Source of the DNA: Patescibacteria group bacterium
Lineage (GTDB): Bacteria; Patescibacteriota; Microgenomatia; UBA1406; GWC2-37-13
DNA length: 64,000 nucleotides
Reading direction: 5' to 3'
Assembly (NCBI GenBank): GCA_023381015.1
Contig: JAMCTE010000012.1
Location: 1-64,000, forward strand
A program made the translations under genes and the position numbers. Under the pieces are notes generated by a model. That model was not told where the DNA came from, searched no databases, and saw nothing but the letters and a program-made list of their open reading frames with translations. Of the stretch, positions 57,219-64,000 are shown piece by piece; position 1 is the stretch's first letter, and each line of letters begins with the position of its first letter.

Positions 57219-57761
57219 ATGATCAAGAAATTTTTGGTTTCTTTGGCGATCGTCGCCGTCTTTGCTTTTTACTCAGACATAAAAGGCAGCGAAAAACAAG
57301 AAACCGCAATTTTGCCGAAAAACAATAAATCATCCCTCTCCCAATCGACCCCTTCGTCCACTCCGGCTCCGGCCGATACTTCAACGCCAGCTCCGGTTTC
57401 AATCGTCAATATCCCCGGACAAAGCGCTTCACCGACTCCCGTACCTAGTACGCCAACGCCAACTCCAAGTCATCAAGGACAGTACAAAGACGGTACATAC
57501 ACCGGACCTGTTGCCGACGCTTTCTACGGAAACGTCCAGATTCAAGTCAAAATCAGCAATGGACTGATCAGCGACGTCCAGTTCCTCCAGTATCCAAACG
57601 ACAGGAATACCTCGATCATGATAAATTCCCAGGCGATGCCCATGCTCCAACAGGAAGCCATCCAATCCCAAACCGGCAACGTCGACATCATCTCGGGGGC
57701 AACAGACACCAGTAATGCCTTTATCCAGTCGCTTACCTCTGCCTTAAGTCAAGCCAAATAA
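57219..57761 (+). CDS. Extracytoplasmic FMN-binding domain protein with flavinylation motif
   Basis: N-terminal TM, Ser/Thr/Pro linker, YKDGTYTGPVADAFYGNVQIQVKISNGLISDVQFLQYP...VDIISGATDTSNAFIQSL (SGAT). Confidence 0.93.
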   Translation: MIKKFLVSLAIVAVFAFYSDIKGSEKQETAILPKNNKSSLSQSTPSSTPAPADTSTPAPVSIVNIPGQSASPTPVPSTPTPTPSHQGQYKDGTYTGPVADAFYGNVQIQVKISNGLISDVQFLQYPNDRNTSIMINSQAMPMLQQEAIQSQTGNVDIISGATDTSNAFIQSLTSALSQAK

Positions 57762-57765
57762 TTAT

Positions 57766-58518
57766 ATGAAAAAAACCGAACTCCTCATGGATATGCCTGT
57801 TACCGTTGAAATCGCCGATGAAGCCGAAAAACAAGACGTCGAAACCGTCTACGATTATTTCCGCTACGTCGACGAAACTTTCAGCACCTTTAAAAAAGGT
57901 AGCGAGATCAGCAAAATCAATCAAGGCAAGTTGAAAATCTCCGATTCAAGTCAAGACATGAAGGAAATCTTCGCCAAAGCCGAAGAAACAAAAAAACTTA
58001 CCCTAGGTTATTTTGACATCAGAAAAGATACCGGTTACGATCCGTCGGGAATCGTCAAAGGTTGGGCGATTTTGAACGCCGCAAAAATCCTGAGGAAAAA
58101 AGGCTACCGGAATTTTTTTATCGACGCCGGCGGCGACATCCAAATCGACGGCCAATCAAAAAACAAGAACTGGTCGGTCGGGATCCGCAACCCTTTTAAC
58201 CGTTTTGAAAACATCAAGATCCTCAACATCAGTAACAGGGGAGTCGCCACCTCAGGCACATACATCCGGGGCCAACACATCTATAACCCGTTTAATAAAG
58301 ATCTTCCCATCAAAGAAATCGTCAGCTTGACGGTGATCGGTCCCGACGTCTATGAGGCCGACCGGTTTGCCACGGCCGCTTTCGCAATGGGAAAAAAAGG
58401 GATAGAATTTATTGAAAGACTGAAAGATTTCGAAGGGTATATGGTCGACAAAAAAGGCATGGCCACCTATACGAGCGGATTTAACAGTTATCTATATAAC
58501 AATGGCAAAAATAATTGA
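57766..58518 (+). CDS. apbE: FAD:protein FMN transferase
   Basis: MDMPVTVEI, VDETFSTFKKGSEISKIN, DPSGIVKGWAI, NFFIDAGGDIQIDG, GVATSGTY. Confidence 0.93.
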   Translation: MKKTELLMDMPVTVEIADEAEKQDVETVYDYFRYVDETFSTFKKGSEISKINQGKLKISDSSQDMKEIFAKAEETKKLTLGYFDIRKDTGYDPSGIVKGWAILNAAKILRKKGYRNFFIDAGGDIQIDGQSKNKNWSVGIRNPFNRFENIKILNISNRGVATSGTYIRGQHIYNPFNKDLPIKEIVSLTVIGPDVYEADRFATAAFAMGKKGIEFIERLKDFEGYMVDKKGMATYTSGFNSYLYNNGKNN

Positions 58519-60022
58519 CGATTTCCTAAACCAAATTACCATGTATAGATTAATCCTTTATTATCTAATCGGTCTAGTATTGGTGTCTGTCATTTACTCG
58601 TCTTTTCATCTATTGGCTTTCAATCCGGTCAACATCATCCTTTCATCTTTATTTTTGGTGTTTTTCAGCGGCTTCGTCAACGATCTGTTGGCCGTCATTT
58701 TTGACGCTCCGACCAATAGCGAATCCGTATACATCACGGCGCTGATACTGGCCTTGATTATCACTCCTGTAAAAACCATTGCTGATTTTGTCTTTTTGGC
58801 TTTTGCCGCCATGCTGGCGATGGCCTCAAAATACATACTGGCGGTCAACAAAAAACACCTGTTCAATCCGGCGGCCATGGCAGTGGTCTTGACGGCATTC
58901 TTCCTCAAACAATCGGCTAGCTGGTGGGTGGGAAGTCTGTCCTTGCTGCCATACGTTGTCATCGGTGGACTGCTGGTCGCCAGAAAAACCCAAAAAGAAG
59001 AAATGATTTTGACGTTCGTTTTATCGGCGGCCGTTACCTTGGCTGGATTTGCAATCATAAAAGGATCGTCTCCTTTAGGAGCGTTGACGACGATGTTTCT
59101 CAACTCTTCGTTGTTTTTCTTCGCTTTCGTCATGCTGACCGAACCTTTAACGATGCCGAATACTTTTTGGAGACAGATGATATTTGCAGTCATCGTCGGC
59201 TATCTTTTCGTGCCCAACGTCAATCTTTTCGGCGTCTATTCGACTCCAGAGCTGGCGCTGATTGTCGGCAATTTTTTTGCCTATATCGTCAATCCCAAGA
59301 CAAAACTGGTCCTTAAACTTCAGTCCAAGATCGCCCTCACTCCCGACACCTATGATTTTATTTTCCCGCTACAAAATAAAATAAACTTCGTTCCCGGCCA
59401 GTATATGGAGTGGACGCTCGCACATAAAGGCGTCGACGGCCGGGGCAACCGGCGTTATTTTACCCTGGCTTCATCGCCGACGGAAAATAATTTAAGGATC
59501 GGCGTCAAATTCTATCAACCGGCCAGCAGCTATAAAAAACAAATGCTGTCCATGAACGAGACGACGCCGATCGTCGCTTCGCAAATCGCCGGAGATTTTA
59601 CTTTACCCGTTGACAAGAACAAAAAAATCGCCTTCATCGCCGGAGGAATCGGCATCACTCCTTACCGGAGCATGATCAAGTATCTGATCGACAGAGGCGA
59701 ACGCCGCAACATCATTCTTTTTTATTCAAACAAGGATCGCTCGGAGATAGTTTATCAGGATGTTTTTAACGAAGCCCAATCAAAACTTGGCATCAAAACA
59801 GTCTACACCCTAACCGATATTAATCAGATACCGGCTGACTGGATAGGAAAAAAGGGCAGAGTCAATGAAGAAATGATCAGGACGGAAATTCCCGATTTTA
59901 TGGAAAGGACTTTTTATCTTTCCGGTCCGCGCCGGATGGTGGTCGGTTTCGAGCAGACTCTCAAGGCCATGAATGTCAAAGACGAAAACATCAAGATAGA
60001 CTTTTTCCCCGGTTTCGTTTAA
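58502..60022 (+). CDS. RnfD/NqrB-like membrane domain fused to FAD/NAD(P)-binding ferredoxin-reductase module
   Basis: N-terminal polytopic NKKHLFNPAAMAVVLTAFFL; C-terminal RRYFTLASSP, AGGIGITPYRSMIKYL, LSGPRRMVVGFEQTL. Confidence 0.9.
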   Translation: MAKIIDDFLNQITMYRLILYYLIGLVLVSVIYSSFHLLAFNPVNIILSSLFLVFFSGFVNDLLAVIFDAPTNSESVYITALILALIITPVKTIADFVFLAFAAMLAMASKYILAVNKKHLFNPAAMAVVLTAFFLKQSASWWVGSLSLLPYVVIGGLLVARKTQKEEMILTFVLSAAVTLAGFAIIKGSSPLGALTTMFLNSSLFFFAFVMLTEPLTMPNTFWRQMIFAVIVGYLFVPNVNLFGVYSTPELALIVGNFFAYIVNPKTKLVLKLQSKIALTPDTYDFIFPLQNKINFVPGQYMEWTLAHKGVDGRGNRRYFTLASSPTENNLRIGVKFYQPASSYKKQMLSMNETTPIVASQIAGDFTLPVDKNKKIAFIAGGIGITPYRSMIKYLIDRGERRNIILFYSNKDRSEIVYQDVFNEAQSKLGIKTVYTLTDINQIPADWIGKKGRVNEEMIRTEIPDFMERTFYLSGPRRMVVGFEQTLKAMNVKDENIKIDFFPGFV

Positions 60023-61569
60023 TCGAAAACAAAATAAGCCGGTTTGTTGAAATAACGCAAGGTTTTTACGTTTAGTTTCTTCTGTATTCTTTGCTTGGTG
60101 AGAAACGTCAAGCAATACTCGTCGACGATCACTTTGTGCAAGTCTTCGGGATTGACTGGTTGATTGGCTTCACATCTTTTGAAAGTAAGATTATTGAAAT
60201 AAAAGATTGACCAATTCCTGTTGAGCATGGCGGAAATCTTTTGCAGATCTTTTTTTGTCAAATCTGACATGAAAATATAACTCATGAAAGTCGAGTAGGG
60301 AAGAGGGGATTCGACCGAATAGTTGCTTTTGTTATTTAACACATAAGTCGCGAGTACCTTATCTTTTTCCCCGAAAACATCGGCTTGCAAAGCCGGTTTG
60401 ACGACATAATAATTCCGAAAGAAAATCGCCATCTGCAAAAACAAAACCGTCGATAGGATAACGGTCATCAACAACCTCAGATAGGTAAACAGTTTTTTCA
60501 TGTTATTAAAAACAAAGGATACTCCTTCGGCCATTAAAGCCGACAGTCCCAAAGCCGCCAAGGCCGAACGGATGGAAAAAGTCAAAGAGTAGACGTTTAT
60601 GAGGGACGGCAGCAAACCGACCAAAGCAAAACCTATCAGAAAATATTCACCCAATGGTATATTTTTCAAGGCAAAAATTCCCAAAAATAAAAATATCAAT
60701 AAAACGCCATAAAACTGACCAGCCACTCCGTTGTTATACTGGGGCACATAATCGCCGCTCTTAAAAAGAAAAGAGAGGTCCCACCCTTTCAATATCCTCG
60801 ACAAGACCATATTAAACAGGTGTCTTCGCCCATATGGTTTGAAGAAGATCAGCTCGCCGGTTCTTTCCCGCAAATTTCCTTCTATTTTTAAACCAATCAA
60901 AGCGAAGACAACAAAAGAAAAAATATAACCGGAAGACGATAAAAGAAATTTTTTGAAGGTGATCTTCTTCGATAGATAAAAATAAAACTCCAAATAAATC
61001 GGTATCGTCAATACCAATGGACGGAAACCCTGATAAGAAAAAAACGTCAAAAAATAAAAAAAATCGGACCAGGCTGATTTTCTGTTTAACTGCAACAGCA
61101 TAGCGGCAAGGATTAACGGCAGGGCCAAATTTATTTCCAATCCTAATCGGCTTATATTATAAATCCAAGGGCTCAGGCAAAAAATCAAACAAACCAGATA
61201 AGACAATTTCTTTTTTTTGGTCAAAAATAAAACAAGTTCAAAAACTAAGATCGGCAGTAAAGACGCCGGCAAAACAAATGCCAAACGGGCATTGGTGACA
61301 TTTTTTATCATTCCGATCTTCCACCAGAAGACGTCATAATACATCGCGACGGCAGGCGCATTGGGCGAGATTCTTTCAAACTTAAGAGGGTAGTAGTTGC
61401 CAAAGAGGTCGTGACCGGTTTTGGCAATCGAATATCCTGTTAAAGCGAGGTCGCGTTCATCGGGCAACAAAAAAGTTTGGTCCAAAAAAATCATCCTGAC
61501 CGCCAGGTAAAAAAAACAAAAAATCAGGATAATTTTTCTTGAGGATAAATATTGAAAAAAACTCCTCAT
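60019..61569 (-). CDS. GT39-like membrane glycosyltransferase
   Basis: FLLPDERDLALTGYSIAKTGHDLFGNYYPLKF...ISPNAPAVAMYYDVFWWKIG...ARLAFVLPASLLPI plus many TM. Confidence 0.8.
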   Translation of the reverse strand: MRSFFQYLSSRKIILIFCFFYLAVRMIFLDQTFLLPDERDLALTGYSIAKTGHDLFGNYYPLKFERISPNAPAVAMYYDVFWWKIGMIKNVTNARLAFVLPASLLPILVFELVLFLTKKKKLSYLVCLIFCLSPWIYNISRLGLEINLALPLILAAMLLQLNRKSAWSDFFYFLTFFSYQGFRPLVLTIPIYLEFYFYLSKKITFKKFLLSSSGYIFSFVVFALIGLKIEGNLRERTGELIFFKPYGRRHLFNMVLSRILKGWDLSFLFKSGDYVPQYNNGVAGQFYGVLLIFLFLGIFALKNIPLGEYFLIGFALVGLLPSLINVYSLTFSIRSALAALGLSALMAEGVSFVFNNMKKLFTYLRLLMTVILSTVLFLQMAIFFRNYYVVKPALQADVFGEKDKVLATYVLNNKSNYSVESPLPYSTFMSYIFMSDLTKKDLQKISAMLNRNWSIFYFNNLTFKRCEANQPVNPEDLHKVIVDEYCLTFLTKQRIQKKLNVKTLRYFNKPAYFVFD

Positions 61570-61600
61570 ATCCTAATTATTATATTGTAAAATATCTGAT

Positions 61601-62251
61601 ATGAATAACAAAAATGTCTTGGTTTGGATTGGCGGAGTCTTGGCTGCCCTGATTTTGATTTTTGCTGCTTATTTGCTCACCAATTCTCCCTCCCAGCCGA
61701 CTGACTTTTCTTCGATCAATGTCTTGAGAAAACAAGATCACTCCACCTGGTCAAAAGCCGACAAGAATCTTCTGATAGAGTATAGCGACATCCAATGTCC
61801 GGCCTGTAAAGCTTTTCATGATCTTTTCCAGACCTTCGAAGCTTCTTCCAGTCCTGACTTTGCCATCACCAAAAAAGTCACTCTGGTCTTCAGGCATTTT
61901 CCCTTATACCAGATCCATCAAAACGCCTTTAATGCCGCTTACGCCGCCGAAGCCGCTTCAATTCAAGGAAAGTTTTGGGAATTCACCAACATCCTTTACA
62001 ACAGGCAAAGCCAATGGTCGGAACTGGCGAACCCATCCGACTATTTCCTTGGCGTTGCAAAAGAATTGAAACTGAACGTCGACAAGTTCAAGACAGACAT
62101 GAATTCCCAGTCCGTCAAAGACCGAGTCCAATCCGACCTCGATGAAGGCAATAAACTGGGAATTAACGCGACTCCGACCTTTTTCCTAAACGGCAAAAAA
62201 GTCGACGTCGTCTCAATCGACCAGTTCAAAAGTTTGCTCAAATCTCTATAA
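61601..62251 (+). CDS. DsbA-family thioredoxin-fold protein, membrane anchored
   Basis: LLIEYSDIQCPACKAFHDLFQTF (CPAC); GINATPTFFLNGKKV. Confidence 0.93.
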   Translation: MNNKNVLVWIGGVLAALILIFAAYLLTNSPSQPTDFSSINVLRKQDHSTWSKADKNLLIEYSDIQCPACKAFHDLFQTFEASSSPDFAITKKVTLVFRHFPLYQIHQNAFNAAYAAEAASIQGKFWEFTNILYNRQSQWSELANPSDYFLGVAKELKLNVDKFKTDMNSQSVKDRVQSDLDEGNKLGINATPTFFLNGKKVDVVSIDQFKSLLKSL

Positions 62252-62252
62252 A

Positions 62253-63362
62253 ATGCCCCGGAAAAAAATCAACATCGGTTTAGTCTTCGGTGGACGAAGC
62301 GGGGAGCACGAAGTATCCCTACTCTCCGCGAAATCAATTTTCGAAGCTCTCGATAAAGACAAATACAACGTCTTTCTCATCGGCATCGACAAAATGGGCC
62401 ATTGGTTACTTGGCAACCCGGCCAACTATCTTCTCAATAGCACCAACCCGAAATTGATTGCCCTAAACAAATCGTCGTCAACCGGCATCGTTCCCGTCAA
62501 CAAAGCGGAAACGTCGGAGATCATCTCGATTGAGTCGGGTAGGGAACTCGGCAAAATAGACGTCTTTTTCCCGATCATCCATGGTACCTTCGGCGAAGAC
62601 GGCACGATACAGGGAATGTTTGAGATGATTAACGCCGCCTACGTCGGCGCCGGTGTTACCGGGTCGGCCCTCGGCATGGACAAGGATTTCCAGAAAAAAC
62701 TCCTCAGGGAAGCCGGCCTTAGCGTCGCCGATTCGATGACCATAAAAAAGAGCGCTTACGGCAAGGACACCATCGGCAAAATCGAAAAAAAATTTTCCTA
62801 TCCTGTTTTCGTCAAACCGGCCAATCTCGGCTCCTCAGTCGGGATCCACAAAGTCCATGACCGGCAAGAACTGGCCGGATCGATCAAAGACGCTTTTCGC
62901 TACGATACTAAAATCATGGTAGAAGAATACATCAAAGGTCGGGAAATCGAATGTTCCGTCCTCGGCAATGACAACCCGATCGCCTCTGTCCCCGGCGAAG
63001 TCCAACCACACCACGAATTCTACTCATATGAAGCCAAATACATTGACGAAAATGGCGCCGGACTGATCATACCGGCCAAACTACCAAAAAATACCATCGA
63101 AAAAATCCAGGAAGCCGCCAAAAAAACTTTCGTTTCTTTGGACTGCGCCGGGTTCGCCAGAGTCGATTTCTTCGTCAGGGACGACAGGGAAATTTTCGTC
63201 AACGAAATAAACACTCTTCCTGGATTTACGAAAATCAGCATGTTCCCAAAATTATTTGCCGCCTCGGGGATCTCCTACCAAGAATTGCTCGACCGCCTGA
63301 TTAATCTGGCCTTGAAAAAAAAACAGGAAAAAGACAAATTGAAACGCAGTTACTCTCCCTGA
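62253..63362 (+). CDS. ddl: D-alanine--D-alanine ligase
   Basis: IGLVFGGRSGEHEVSLLSAKSI; PVFVKPANLGSSVGIHKV; FVNEINTLPGFTKISMFPKLF. Confidence 0.96.
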   Translation: MPRKKINIGLVFGGRSGEHEVSLLSAKSIFEALDKDKYNVFLIGIDKMGHWLLGNPANYLLNSTNPKLIALNKSSSTGIVPVNKAETSEIISIESGRELGKIDVFFPIIHGTFGEDGTIQGMFEMINAAYVGAGVTGSALGMDKDFQKKLLREAGLSVADSMTIKKSAYGKDTIGKIEKKFSYPVFVKPANLGSSVGIHKVHDRQELAGSIKDAFRYDTKIMVEEYIKGREIECSVLGNDNPIASVPGEVQPHHEFYSYEAKYIDENGAGLIIPAKLPKNTIEKIQEAAKKTFVSLDCAGFARVDFFVRDDREIFVNEINTLPGFTKISMFPKLFAASGISYQELLDRLINLALKKKQEKDKLKRSYSP

Positions 63363-64000
63363 AAGAACCGCTTTTTCCTTTTTATCCAAAAATCGTTCTG
63401 CCGGCAGAGTTTTTTTTGATCAGTTTTATCCTTTAATATTTTTTTCACGGCTTCTTCCAAAAAAATCTCGTTTTGCGAACCCTTGACCAGGACGATTGAT
63501 CGGTAGGGTAGAGACTTAAGCAAATAGTCGCCGGCTTCCAAGGCGGTATTAAATCCCCTGACTTCTTTTATTTCTCCTTTCAATTTTGGAATAATGTATT
63601 TTTTAGTATTCGGTCCCAAGCAATATAACCGGTCGGCGCCCAGTGCGATAATTTTTTCGGCGACCTGCTCGTGTTCGGCCTTGGTTTCCTCTCCAAGCTC
63701 CCTCATGTCGCCCAAAACCAAAACCAGCGGCCGTTTTTCTTTCCCGGAGAGACCTTTTGCCAATTCCAGATAGGTAAAAACCGACGCCTTCGAAGCGTTA
63801 TACGACGAATCGATCACGATCGACGAATTGATCCCTTTTAAAATGCTGCCTCGTCCAGCCGGCAGACTAAAGTTTTTTGAGATGCCGGATCTGATCCGGT
63901 CGTTTTCCATGGACAAACTTTTCCCGACGGCAATGGCCGCCGCAAAAACCTCCTGATAACCCCTTGGTAAAACAAAACCGTTTACGATGATTTCGATTGG
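63350..64000 (-). CDS. murF: UDP-N-acetylmuramoyl-tripeptide--D-Ala-D-Ala ligase, N-terminus off the window
   Basis: Reading continues upstream of the track ORF (PIEIIVNGFVLPRGYQEVFAAAIAVGKSLSMEND); VIDSSYNASKASVFTYLELAKGL, VLVLGDMRELGEE, VLVKGSQNEIFLEEAV. Confidence 0.92.
   Translation of the reverse strand, partial: PIEIIVNGFVLPRGYQEVFAAAIAVGKSLSMENDRIRSGISKNFSLPAGRGSILKGINSSIVIDSSYNASKASVFTYLELAKGLSGKEKRPLVLVLGDMRELGEETKAEHEQVAEKIIALGADRLYCLGPNTKKYIIPKLKGEIKEVRGFNTALEAGDYLLKSLPYRSIVLVKGSQNEIFLEEAVKKILKDKTDQKKLCRQNDFWIKRKKRFFQGE

Overview
The window looks like a chromosomal segment of a Candidate Phyla Radiation (Patescibacteria/Microgenomates-like) bacterium. That lineage call is inference from gene style; no 16S is present. 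TGA behaves as a stop codon. The host part (about 1-27.9 kb and 50.86-64 kb) carries a cell-surface polysaccharide locus (rmlD, gmd, galE, flippase, glycosyltransferases, DUF2079). It also carries a Xer-like recombinase, glutamine synthetase, small-molecule enzymes, DMT transporters, three tRNAs, a flavinylated extracytosolic electron-transfer cluster (FMN-binding protein, ApbE, RnfD/NqrB-FNR fusion), ddl and murF. An approximately 22.9 kb integrative conjugative-type element (about 27.98-50.85 kb) sits at the 3' end of a tRNA-Leu(UAG) gene. It encodes a large serine recombinase whose last codons lie inside the tRNA gene, a T4SS (VirD4-like, pilin, pilin-VirB6 fusion, PrgI, split VirB4, M23 hydrolase), and a BlaI/M56-controlled thiol-redox/metal cargo with three near-identical operators. 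Next to these is an unusual AbiEii-type nucleotidyltransferase-WYL-zinc-finger fusion divergent from an XRE regulator. Other notable items are a four-helix-bundle-protein mobile element with a nearby gene-less MITE-like derivative, repeat-encoded peptides inserted in frame in two host proteins, and a near-universal leaderless promoter layout in the host regions.
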